A DNA stretch of 64,000 bases from Biformimicrobium ophioploci. Its GTDB lineage: Bacteria > Pseudomonadota > Gammaproteobacteria > Pseudomonadales > Cellvibrionaceae. The stretch's first letter is position 1. Each line of letters starts with the position of its first letter. Positions 33,456 to 41,888 of this stretch are shown one piece after another. Made by a program: the position numbers and the translations under genes. Under the pieces are notes generated by a model, which made no database searches, had not been told where the DNA came from, and saw nothing but the letters and a program-made list of their open reading frames with translations. The DNA lies in assembly GCF_030270605.1 (NCBI RefSeq), contig NZ_BSYJ01000003.1, forward strand, positions 1 to 64,000, given 5' to 3'.

Positions 33456-34871
33456 TTAGCGGGGCCCGGTGCCGCCGGCATCCCTCAGGAAGCGCTGGAA
33501 CTCCGGGTTATTGCGCAACAGCTTGCGCCCGGCCGCGATGAGCCGGTCCACCTCGTCATGCTTGAGTTCGAGGCTGGTTGGCAGTTTGTTGAAGAACAGC
33601 TTGGCCTCCTTTGAGGGAATACTGGCGAAGCTGATCTCCACAAAGTAGACCTGCTTCGGGTAGCCGAGCTCCGCGGTAATACGCTCAAATTCCCGGGCTT
33701 TCTCCCGGAACAGCTCTTTGGTCTTGCGGCTGGTTTCCTCAAGCCCCATGTTGGTCAGTGTGCTGGCCGCCTGGATCGCGCCGGGCTTTGCCGCCGACAG
33801 GCCGATCTCGGAATCTGTGCTCACCTCCGCATTGACGAGGATAACGAGGTTCTTTTCCGGGGCGTTGGCGATCTGCCGGATAAAGGTCTGCTCGTCGGTG
33901 AGTGCCATATGCTCCAGCAATGCACGCAGCCCCAAATTGTCGGCCACACCACCATCGACCAGGTGAATATAGGGGCGCCGCACCAGTGCCGCGTAGGCCT
34001 CGCGACGGTTCACAAGGCCGAATACCAGGGGACGGTCCTGCGGTGTTACCTGGTACTCACTGGTGGCCACATTACCGGTAGCGCGCAGGAAACTCTTGGG
34101 CACCCCGCAGTTGCCGTTGAAGTTGTTCAGCACAACCGTGGGAAACGCGACCGGTACCGCGGACGATGCGGTGACGGCCCGCGCAACACTGAACTCGTCC
34201 AGGTCTGAACAGAAAAAGTCGAAGTAATCCTGCGAGAATACAATGCCGAGGCCGGAGTAGAGGTCGGTTGCGGTGATCGCAACAAACGGGAGGTCACCTT
34301 TAGACAGGTCCGCATAGGTAGCGCCCTTGAACAGCAGCTGATCGTAATATTCGATCGCGAGCTCGGTCCTGTCGTAGCCGCCGAAAAGCAGCCGGCCCCA
34401 GTACATGGGGTTGAACAGGCGCCGGATCAGGGTGCTCTGTACACCGGATTTGAGAAAGTCTTTTTCGTAATCCTCGAAAATCCGCTCACCGTAGAGGCCG
34501 TAGTAGGCGGCGGTAAAGCTGCCGCCGGAGACGGATGAAATCAGGTCGACCTCGCTAAGCAGGGAGGTTGATTGTGCGGATGCCGGTGCATCGCTTTCTG
34601 CAGCCGGGTAGCCTGCAGGTCCGTCCGGGATACTGGTGTCCCGCAATTCTTTCATTACACCGTAACTCAGCGCGGATGCACGGGTGCCGCCGCCGGAGAA
34701 GGCCAGGATTACCTGGTGATCGCCGTAGCTCTGGGAAAACAGGGATGGACGATAGCCACTGGATTCATCCAGATAAGGAATAGGCGGGTTTTGCGGTGCC
34801 CGTGTGGCGGCACAGCCGGCCAGTAGCAGGCAGCCAAGCAGCAACCCCAGTGGTTTTTTTATTGTTTCCAT
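33456..34871 (-). CDS. Patatin-like phospholipase lipoprotein
   Basis: A 471-residue predicted lipid acyl hydrolase. From the ATG at 34871 it has a lipoprotein signal with lipobox LLAGC (about C20), so it is probably membrane-anchored outside the cytoplasm. The oxyanion-hole motif FSGGGTRA (about residues 58-66) is followed by the nucleophile elbow SSVSGGSF, and the catalytic Asp is in HLVDGGVADNLG. The order matches patatin folds, although the elbow is VSGGS rather than the plain GxSxG. A longer start at 34898 would hide the signal peptide and is less likely. The downstream region shows no partner gene. Confidence 0.85.
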   Translation of the reverse strand: METIKKPLGLLLGCLLLAGCAATRAPQNPPIPYLDESSGYRPSLFSQSYGDHQVILAFSGGGTRASALSYGVMKELRDTSIPDGPAGYPAAESDAPASAQSTSLLSEVDLISSVSGGSFTAAYYGLYGERIFEDYEKDFLKSGVQSTLIRRLFNPMYWGRLLFGGYDRTELAIEYYDQLLFKGATYADLSKGDLPFVAITATDLYSGLGIVFSQDYFDFFCSDLDEFSVARAVTASSAVPVAFPTVVLNNFNGNCGVPKSFLRATGNVATSEYQVTPQDRPLVFGLVNRREAYAALVRRPYIHLVDGGVADNLGLRALLEHMALTDEQTFIRQIANAPEKNLVILVNAEVSTDSEIGLSAAKPGAIQAASTLTNMGLEETSRKTKELFREKAREFERITAELGYPKQVYFVEISFASIPSKEAKLFFNKLPTSLELKHDEVDRLIAAGRKLLRNNPEFQRFLRDAGGTGPR

Positions 34872-34887
34872 ACGCCGGGGAGTATAG

Positions 34888-34922
34888 GGCTCGCACAAGG
34901 GAAGTAAATCCTCGTGCGAGCC
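34888..34922. repeat. Hairpin between fadL-like and patatin-like genes
   Basis: GGCTCGCAC (34888-34896) and GTGCGAGCC (34914-34922) are exact complements separated by 17 bp. The site lies 20 bp after the FadL stop codon (minus strand). With no T tract it may protect or end that transcript. Confidence 0.5.
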
Positions 34923-34942
34923 GCTGCAGCTTGCAGGCCTGC

Positions 34943-36214
34943 TCAGAAGCGCATATTGATGGTCGCCGAGAAGAAGTGTGCGGACACATCCTCGTAAGTG
35001 CCGTAGACGTCGCCGTTAAGCGGGCCGCCTTCCTGGTCCAGGTCCAGGTCGCCGTTCCAGCGCAGGGTGTATTGCAGGCCGAGCTCCATGGTCTCAGAGA
35101 GCATGCGCCGGCCGCCGGCCCCAAAGCGCCATTCGTCCCCCACCGGGAGATCGACCGTACGATTGCTATCGGACAGCATGCCCTCGTCATAGGCGATACC
35201 GAAGGAGACTTTCCAGCAGTCCACCAGTGTCTCCGCGCCGATTGCCGCGTGCCAGGTATCCTCGTAGCCGCGGTCAACCGTCACGCTGGTGGCTTCCTCT
35301 GCGCGCAGGCTGATTTCCACCAGCCCGAACTCTGACCAGTCCTGCCAGCCGATATTGCCGAGGATTGCCCAGTTGTTGTCGAACTGGTGATAACCACTGA
35401 TCATCGCCGTCTGCGGAACTTCCAGGCCGAGCCTGAGCCTGGCGCCCTGCAGGCCGTTTCTCTCTACCGCCGCGCCCAGGATCGGGCCCAGGTTCTCAAA
35501 GGTGAGGCGATCCGTCGGATCGAATTCGATACTGGATGTGTACTGGAAGCCGAAGCGGGTCTCCGGGCAGGGTTCGTACAGGATGCCGAAATTGGCGCCC
35601 ACATCCCAGTTGGTATCCTCGAATTTGAGGCGGCCATCCGGCAGGTCACCCTGCAGGCTGATATTGTTGATCCCGACTTTCTGCTCGAAGATCGAGTAGA
35701 AAAAATTGACCCCGAGACCCACAGAAACGGTATCGGTGAGCTGGTAGGCAACCGTCGGGGCAATGTTCAGCCCCAGCAGTATGACTTCCTGCAGACGGTA
35801 GCGGCCGGCCCAGTCGCTGTCGTACTCCAGCGGTGAGCCGAAGTTGCCGTACATGCCGATGCCCCATTTCCAGCGCTCGTCACCTTCTCCAACATAAAAA
35901 ACCGAGGCCGCCGGCACAAAGCCCACCGGTTCTCCGCCACTGCCACCTTCAAATGTGGTCAGGTCGCGGTCCAGTGAAAGGGATATGTCGCTATACACCG
36001 CGGCGCCGCCAGCGAGCAGCTCATGCCCTTCAAGTCGCATCATGCCGGCCGGGTTTGAAGCGATGGTGGAGGCATCATCGGCCCTGGCGCTGCGCCCGGC
36101 TGAAGCGTAACCGGTATCCGGAGATCCGTATTCGTAGAGCAACAGGCCGCTGGCGTGGCTTACGCTGGCAACGGAAAGCATGCATGCAGTGGAGAGCAGA
36201 TTACGCCTGAACAT
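34943..36214 (-). CDS. FadL/TodX family outer-membrane transport protein
   Basis: A 423-residue predicted beta-barrel of the FadL family, which takes hydrophobic compounds such as long-chain fatty acids across the outer membrane. A signal peptide ends at SHAS (about residue 22). The plug-like start GLLLYEYGSPDTGYASAG, the motif SNPAGMMRL and the strand pattern ending in FFSATINMRF with a terminal Phe all fit FadL. E. coli FadL is about 446 residues, so the length agrees. A fadE gene lies 18 kb away. Substrates could also be hydrocarbons or aromatics. Confidence 0.87.
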   Translation of the reverse strand: MFRRNLLSTACMLSVASVSHASGLLLYEYGSPDTGYASAGRSARADDASTIASNPAGMMRLEGHELLAGGAAVYSDISLSLDRDLTTFEGGSGGEPVGFVPAASVFYVGEGDERWKWGIGMYGNFGSPLEYDSDWAGRYRLQEVILLGLNIAPTVAYQLTDTVSVGLGVNFFYSIFEQKVGINNISLQGDLPDGRLKFEDTNWDVGANFGILYEPCPETRFGFQYTSSIEFDPTDRLTFENLGPILGAAVERNGLQGARLRLGLEVPQTAMISGYHQFDNNWAILGNIGWQDWSEFGLVEISLRAEEATSVTVDRGYEDTWHAAIGAETLVDCWKVSFGIAYDEGMLSDSNRTVDLPVGDEWRFGAGGRRMLSETMELGLQYTLRWNGDLDLDQEGGPLNGDVYGTYEDVSAHFFSATINMRF

Positions 36215-36345
36215 GGTGGTTTGGTTCCATAAAACAGCTACAGACCAAAAAATTGTAGGCGTGCGGGAGGCGTTTTTTTCCGGCGCGCAAAAAACGCCGC
36301 CACCATTTGGGACAAATGTACCGGGGCTGTCGCTTTATACCTCGG

Positions 36346-39171
36346 TCAGGCGCCGGATAATACGGAAGCTCTCTGCCGAATACAGTCCCGTAATGCCCCA
36401 AGCAGGTCAGCGGATGTTACCGGCTTGCTCACAGTTGTGAAGATTTCAACGCCGTACCGAATCTGTTGTGGCCTGTCTTCATTGCTCATCACGATGACGG
36501 AAGCGCCGGCCTCAACCGCAGATTCGAGGCAGGCTACGGCCTCCGGCGTATCCGGTTGCTGCCCGACGAGCACCACTTCCGGCTGGAACTCCGCGAGTTC
36601 AACGGCATTTTTTGTTGCGTCTACCGTTGCCCCGGTTGCCTCGATGGTGGTCGCCAGGAATTTGCGTACCACCGGGCTGTCCTCGATCAGCGCAATTCGC
36701 TTGCCTGCCAGGACTGCACAGCTACGCGCGCTGGCGGCTTCCTCGATCAGCCTGACCAGCGCATCGCCAATCGCCTGGGTTTTTTCACGCCGGGAGAGGC
36801 ACGGCCCGCGCCAGCGATTGCTGATTTCCCTCAGGCACTGTTCGTCGATGGTGCTTGCCAGCAGCAGTCGGCGGGCGCCTCCAAAGGCGGGCGTATCGTC
36901 CGGGTTACTGTTGTCGCCATTGCAGTCCAGGCCGATTACGACGGCGTCGAGCGGTCTGCGGGTATCCGGTAGCAGTGGGTCCAGCTCAACGACTTCAAAT
37001 CCGATGGATAGGAGGATGTTTTTCAGCTCGCCATCGCATAATTTACTGTTTTCCAGCAAACCCACGCGATAAGACAGTGAGGCCCGATTGTCGATGATGG
37101 GTGGGCCCGCAGCTTCCGCTTTTACCCTGGCACTGAACGCCGTGCCTCGATGCAGTGTGCTTTCCAGCTCGATATTGCCGCCCATGGCGGTAGCGAGTTT
37201 TTTACAGATCAGCAGGCCGAGCCCTTCACCCTGTAACTCTGGTTGTGCGTCTGCGGGCTGACGAAGCTGCTCCAGCAGCGCGTCCTGCTGGCTCCTGGTC
37301 ATGCCAATACCGGTATCGCGCACCACCAGCTCCAGTTCGCACAGGTCACCGGTTCGGTTGCGTATGCGACATTCGACACGCACACCGCCGCGCTTGGTGA
37401 ACTTGATGCCGTTGCCCACCAGGTTGGTCAGCAACTGGCTGAGCCGGGCTTCATCGCCGTTGATAAATTGCGGGATCTCCGGGTCCAGCACCAGGGCCAG
37501 CTCCAGCCCCTTGGCGTAGGCAGTGGGGGCGAGTTGCGAGAGTGTGTAGTTCAGGCAGCGGGAAAGATCGAAGTGGCGATGGTCCAGCACCAGTTGTCCC
37601 GCTTCAAAGCGGGAGATATCCAGCAGGTCATCTATCAGGCCGATCAGCTGCCTGGATGAAGACTCGATGGTGTTGACCTGTTCGTTCTGTATCTGGTCGA
37701 GCGAGGATTGTTTCAGCATCTGTGCATAGCTGAAAATGCCGTTGAGGGGCGTGCGCAACTCGTGGCTGACACGGGCCAGAAAATGCGATTTGGAGTCGCT
37801 GCGGGCCAGCGCCTGGCGGTGACTGGCGCGCAACTCGATGTTCTTGAGCTCGAGGGTTTCCAGTGTGGACTTGAGCTGGGAGGTTCGCGCGTCAACTTCC
37901 ATCTGCAGGCGCTGCAGGAATTCGTTTTTCAGCTCGTGCGCCTCGCGTTCCTTTTCCAGCGATTGCTCCTGAAGCTGGAAGTGCTCGTTGCGTTGCGTGC
38001 GCATGCGCGAAGCCAGCGCCAGTGAGAGCAGCAGGACTTCCAGTACAGAACCGAACTGGGCCCCGTTTAACGTCAGTGAATTGAGGGGCAGGATATCCAT
38101 CATGGCCAGGTTGATGGCGAGTGTACCGAGCATGAAAGCTGCCCAGGCAATTGTGAATATTTTTGCCGGGAAAAAGCCGTTCATCCAGCGCAGGATGCCC
38201 GCTCCCATCATCAGCAGCGGCAGGGTAACGCCTACCGCCAGCCCGATGATCACGCCAGTGGAGTATGAAATAAACGGGGCCAGCAGGGCGCCGATCAGGC
38301 TGGCTGCACTGATCCCCAGCAGCAGTTTCCCCAGCCAGCGATGGTGCTGATCCAGCTGCAGGAACTGGTAGCAGAAAAGCGGGCCAAACACGCAGGACAG
38401 CAGGGTAAACAGGGGAATGGCGAGGTTGTTCCACTCGGTTTGCGTGGGCCACAGGAACTGCGCGCCCATGCCGTGCAGGCTGACCTGGAAACACAGGTAG
38501 GAACCCACATAGAGCACATAGAACAGGAAACTCTTTTCGCGGGTGAACTGGTAAATGACCAGGTTGTAGATCAGCATGCAGACCATGATGCCGATATACA
38601 GTGCCTGCAGAACCAGGTCTTCCTGGTCGCAGGTGACAAATTCGTCCTGGGTGAGAAGCGCGATTGGCAGGTTTACCGGGCCCTCGGAGACAACCCGTAA
38701 AAAGTAGCTGGCGGTCTCGCCCGGTTCCAGCTCTATATCAAAGACATGCTTGCGGTGCGGCGTGCTGCGCTGGCTGATGGAAAGCATGTCGCCAGACTTG
38801 CCAATACGCTCGAGCTCACCATTTTCAAGGCGGTAGATCGCGATGAAATCCAGTGGTGGGTTGTCGATGTTCAGCTTTTCGCGGACCTCTCCTTCGGTGC
38901 CATTGCGGACGCTGAAGCGAAACCACAAGGCCTGATCGCGGAAGCCGAAATTGGGCAGGCGCTGGCTGACCAATTGCCAGTGCTCGTCTGCTTCCTCGAG
39001 GATGTTACGCGGTTCTTCCCGGCCGTTATGAACCTGGAGGGGCTGGACCAGGTCCAGCTGGCTGCCCGCGGAGGCAGGCAATGTGACCTGTGCGGAGGCG
39101 GCACTGGCCCACAGGGAAACAAAGAGGGTTACTAGCAGGAAGCAGGCCCGCAGAGCGTGACGGTAACGCAT
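36346..39171 (-). CDS. Hybrid sensor histidine kinase with 7TM-DISM sensor and degenerate receivers
   Basis: A 941-residue inner-membrane kinase. After a signal peptide (1-27) come a periplasmic 7TMR-DISM extracellular domain (about 30-165) and seven membrane segments (about 188-390). A coiled coil leads to HisKA with H470 in SHELRTP. The ATPase has an N box near 585, DTGIGM at 619-624 and GEGLGL at 648-653. Two receiver-like domains follow (about 702-800 and 824-935). In the second, the acidic pair E830-D831 and K916 remain but the phospho-acceptor position in VVLVGQQ is Gly870. The first also lacks a clear acceptor. Phosphotransfer must therefore go to a separate protein. No response regulator gene is adjacent. 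Confidence 0.9.
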   Translation of the reverse strand: MRYRHALRACFLLVTLFVSLWASAASAQVTLPASAGSQLDLVQPLQVHNGREEPRNILEEADEHWQLVSQRLPNFGFRDQALWFRFSVRNGTEGEVREKLNIDNPPLDFIAIYRLENGELERIGKSGDMLSISQRSTPHRKHVFDIELEPGETASYFLRVVSEGPVNLPIALLTQDEFVTCDQEDLVLQALYIGIMVCMLIYNLVIYQFTREKSFLFYVLYVGSYLCFQVSLHGMGAQFLWPTQTEWNNLAIPLFTLLSCVFGPLFCYQFLQLDQHHRWLGKLLLGISAASLIGALLAPFISYSTGVIIGLAVGVTLPLLMMGAGILRWMNGFFPAKIFTIAWAAFMLGTLAINLAMMDILPLNSLTLNGAQFGSVLEVLLLSLALASRMRTQRNEHFQLQEQSLEKEREAHELKNEFLQRLQMEVDARTSQLKSTLETLELKNIELRASHRQALARSDSKSHFLARVSHELRTPLNGIFSYAQMLKQSSLDQIQNEQVNTIESSSRQLIGLIDDLLDISRFEAGQLVLDHRHFDLSRCLNYTLSQLAPTAYAKGLELALVLDPEIPQFINGDEARLSQLLTNLVGNGIKFTKRGGVRVECRIRNRTGDLCELELVVRDTGIGMTRSQQDALLEQLRQPADAQPELQGEGLGLLICKKLATAMGGNIELESTLHRGTAFSARVKAEAAGPPIIDNRASLSYRVGLLENSKLCDGELKNILLSIGFEVVELDPLLPDTRRPLDAVVIGLDCNGDNSNPDDTPAFGGARRLLLASTIDEQCLREISNRWRGPCLSRREKTQAIGDALVRLIEEAASARSCAVLAGKRIALIEDSPVVRKFLATTIEATGATVDATKNAVELAEFQPEVVLVGQQPDTPEAVACLESAVEAGASVIVMSNEDRPQQIRYGVEIFTTVSKPVTSADLLGALRDCIRQRASVLSGA

Positions 39172-39267
39172 GACGGTAAATCTTTATTATTTCCTGAGCA
39201 CGTTACCGGAATCCCCTTGTCGCGCCAAGGGTTATACGGCTGCAAACCGCTCCTGAATCGCCCCCGG

Positions 39268-39708
39268 TCAGTCCTGACTGTCGTTGTTGCTGTCGGGCTG
39301 ACCTGTCTGATTGGTCATGAACAGGATCAGTTCCCTGAACTCCGCTTCGGAGCAGTCGAAGCAGAGCCCCTTGGGTGGCATGCCGCGGAAGCCATCCGTG
39401 GTGCTCTTCAGCAGCGTGGACATGCCTTTTTCCAGCCTGGGAGCCCAGGCTTCCGCATTGCCGGTCAGGGGTGCGTTGACTGCGCCGGTGGCGTGGCAGT
39501 TGTAGCAAGTGCGCTGGTAGGTTTGAGCAAGTTGCGGATCGGCGGGGCGCAGCCGTTTTGCCGCGGCCACCGGGTTTTCGGCTTTTTTGGAAGGCTGGGG
39601 TTGCCCGCCTGCCGGGCTGGTGCCTGAAGGCGCGCCGGGCGCGGCATCGCCCCCGCAGGCGCTGAGGCATATCGCCAGAGCGGTAATCATGAGCCGGTAA
39701 CGCAGCAT
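39268..39708 (-). CDS. c-type cytochrome lipoprotein (cytochrome c5-like)
   Basis: A 146-residue class I cytochrome c. The signal peptide ends in lipobox LSACG (about C18), followed by a Gly/Pro/Ser-rich linker, so the haem domain is tethered to a membrane in the periplasm. The haem site is CYNCH (about residues 68-72), and the distal Met is in GFRGMPPKG. The CFDC pair after it matches the extra disulfide of the c5 group. It probably carries electrons in respiration. It is divergent from the gamma-glutamyltransferase gene and lies 96 bp upstream of the histidine kinase gene on the same strand. Confidence 0.87.
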   Translation of the reverse strand: MLRYRLMITALAICLSACGGDAAPGAPSGTSPAGGQPQPSKKAENPVAAAKRLRPADPQLAQTYQRTCYNCHATGAVNAPLTGNAEAWAPRLEKGMSTLLKSTTDGFRGMPPKGLCFDCSEAEFRELILFMTNQTGQPDSNNDSQD

Positions 39709-39885
39709 ATTCGGTCCCTGTTACTGGTTTGCTGGATCTTTATCAGGGACTTTAGAGAGTCTGCCTGTGCGGCGTCAATCAGTTGCGAGGCTGGCTTGCG
39801 TTTGCCAGCTGGCCCCAGTAGGTTGACGGCTTCCAGTTATAAAAACAGGCCGCATCCCCGGGGCCGTGAAAACAAGGAGACAGTG

Positions 39886-41559
39886 GTGCGATCAGTCATT
39901 CTTTCCCTTCTGCTGCTGATGACAGTACCGGTAGCTCTGGCGGGCGAGCGCGAGGCTGCAGTGGCAATGCCGGATCGCTTCAGCGCGGAGGTTGCCGGTG
40001 CAATCCTGCAAAATGGTGGTAACGCGGTGGATGCCGCTATTGCAGCGCAGTTTGTACTTGCGGTGACGCTGCCGGAGGCGGGCAATATCGGCGGCGGTGG
40101 CTTTATGCTGATTCACAAGGACGGCAAGCAGGACTTCCTCGATTACCGGGAAATGGCGCCGGCGGCTGCGCATCGGGATATGTATCTGGACAAGGATGGC
40201 GAGGTGATCCCGGACCTGTCGGTGTACGGTATCCTGGCTTCCGGCATACCCGGCACGGTGCAGGGTATGTGGCAGGCGCACCACAGGCACGGCAGCATGC
40301 CGTGGGCCGAGCTGGTGCAGCCTGCCGTTGACCTTGCGGCAAAAGGCTTCGCCGTCCCGGAGCCGCTTGCCCGCTATGCCACGTCCTATGCAAGGCACGT
40401 GGGTGGCAAGCACCCGAGCGTGAATTTCGGCCGCTATTTTGGTGAACTGGAGGCCGGCAAGGTCTTCCGTCAGCCGGAGCTGGCGCAGACCCTCAAGGGC
40501 ATCCGTGATGACGGCGCAGACGGTTTTTATCGTGGCGAGACGGCGAAAATCATAGCCCGGTTCATGCGTGAAAACCGCGGCCTGATTACGGAAAAAGATC
40601 TGGCGGCCTATCAGGCAAAGTGGCGTGAACCGATCGTGACCAACTGGCGGGATATGCAGCTGGTGTCTGCGGCACCACCCAGTTCCGGCGGTATTGCGGT
40701 GGCCCAGTGGCTGAAAATGTACGACCTCGCCCGTCCCCCGGAAGAGCCGCCGGTGCACAATAGCGTGGCTTACCTGCACCTGCTCGCGGAGGTCGGCAAG
40801 CGCGTGTTTGCCGATCGTGCGGAATACCTGGGGGACCCCGATTTTTATGATGTACCGGTCGCGCGGCTGATATCCGATCAATACGTCGAGCGCCGCAGTG
40901 GTGAAATCAACCTCGCAGCGATTTCTGATACCCCGTCGGTCAAGCCTGGCCTCACTGAAAGTGAGGAAACCACGCACTTTTCCATCGTCGACCAGTGGGG
41001 CAATGCCGTCTCCAATACCACCACCATCAACCTCGGCTTTGGCAGTGGTGTGGTGGTTGAAGGGGCCGGTTTCCTGCTGAATGACGAGATGGATGATTTC
41101 AGTGCGAAGCCCGGCGTGGCGAATGCGTTTGGTGCACTCGGCGGCGTTGCCAATGAGGTCCAGCCCGGCAAGCGCATGCTGTCTTCCATGACCCCGAGCA
41201 TCCTGCTGCAAGATGGGCAGGTGCGTATGGTGAGCGGCTCTCCCGGGGGTACCACAATTATTACCAGTGTGTATCAGTCGATTCTCAATCTGGTGGAGTT
41301 CGGTATGGATGCGCAGCAAATTGTGGACACCCCCCGCTTTCACCACCAGCTGTGGCCGAAAGATACCATCCGTTATCAGGCCGGGCTGGACAGCAGCGTT
41401 GTGAAAGGCCTGCAGGGAATGGGCTATCGGATGCAGGAAAACGGCTTTGGCGACCTGCAGGTGATCGTTCGGCGTAACGGCGAGCTGGAGGCGGCATCAC
41501 AGTCGACCGGGCGCGGAGCGTCCCGGGTGATAGCCTTCGCGCCCCTGGCCGTTCAATAG
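39886..41559 (+). CDS. ggt: Gamma-glutamyltransferase
   Basis: A 557-residue periplasmic enzyme that hydrolyses or transfers the gamma-glutamyl group of glutathione and related compounds. It matures by self-cleavage at the nucleophile Thr, seen in ESEETTHFS (about T362). Other hallmarks are GNIGGGGFML, APPSSGG, GAGFLLNDEMDDFS and RMLSSMTPS. I chose the GTG at 39886, six bases after AAGGAG; it gives a clean signal peptide ending VALAGE. An in-frame ATG at 39796 would add 30 residues and hide it. The gene is divergent from the cytochrome c gene. Confidence 0.93.
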   Translation: MRSVILSLLLLMTVPVALAGEREAAVAMPDRFSAEVAGAILQNGGNAVDAAIAAQFVLAVTLPEAGNIGGGGFMLIHKDGKQDFLDYREMAPAAAHRDMYLDKDGEVIPDLSVYGILASGIPGTVQGMWQAHHRHGSMPWAELVQPAVDLAAKGFAVPEPLARYATSYARHVGGKHPSVNFGRYFGELEAGKVFRQPELAQTLKGIRDDGADGFYRGETAKIIARFMRENRGLITEKDLAAYQAKWREPIVTNWRDMQLVSAAPPSSGGIAVAQWLKMYDLARPPEEPPVHNSVAYLHLLAEVGKRVFADRAEYLGDPDFYDVPVARLISDQYVERRSGEINLAAISDTPSVKPGLTESEETTHFSIVDQWGNAVSNTTTINLGFGSGVVVEGAGFLLNDEMDDFSAKPGVANAFGALGGVANEVQPGKRMLSSMTPSILLQDGQVRMVSGSPGGTTIITSVYQSILNLVEFGMDAQQIVDTPRFHHQLWPKDTIRYQAGLDSSVVKGLQGMGYRMQENGFGDLQVIVRRNGELEAASQSTGRGASRVIAFAPLAVQ

Positions 41560-41888
41560 GCTTCCTTAACGTGACGTGATAGTCGCTCTGGTGCGCGCGT
41601 ACTGCGCAGTCGCGCCAAAGCGGCATTTCCTGACATTTGTGCAGAATTACGGGACATTACGTCAGGAAAACCGTTATTTTTGGCGCAGAAACCGGCTTTG
41701 TGCGATGTAAAAAAAGGCGCAGCAGGGCTAGAATACCGCCATGGCCATCAATGTATCGGTGGCGCAAAAAATACAGAATTATTAGAAGCTTATCAGTAGG
41801 TGCAGCTGTTCCGGTTCCGGGGCGGCAGCAGGCCGCCAGCGGTGATCCCGGGGAGGCCAGCCTGCATTGGACGTCACACGAGTAGGAT
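41560..41888. other. Intergenic stretch with a perfect inverted repeat
   Basis: No gene seen. TTTCCTGAC (41627-41635) and GTCAGGAAA (41661-41669) are exact complements with a 25-bp spacer; without a T tract they may be a regulatory site or the end of ggt. A TAGAAT at 41729 could be a -10 box for the DUF1631 gene, but I found no well-placed -35 box. Confidence 0.45.

Noticed and set aside
39892-41346. Long minus-strand open frame (484 codons) opposite ggt
   Set aside because: The plus strand encodes a complete gamma-glutamyltransferase; the opposite frame shows no family motif.
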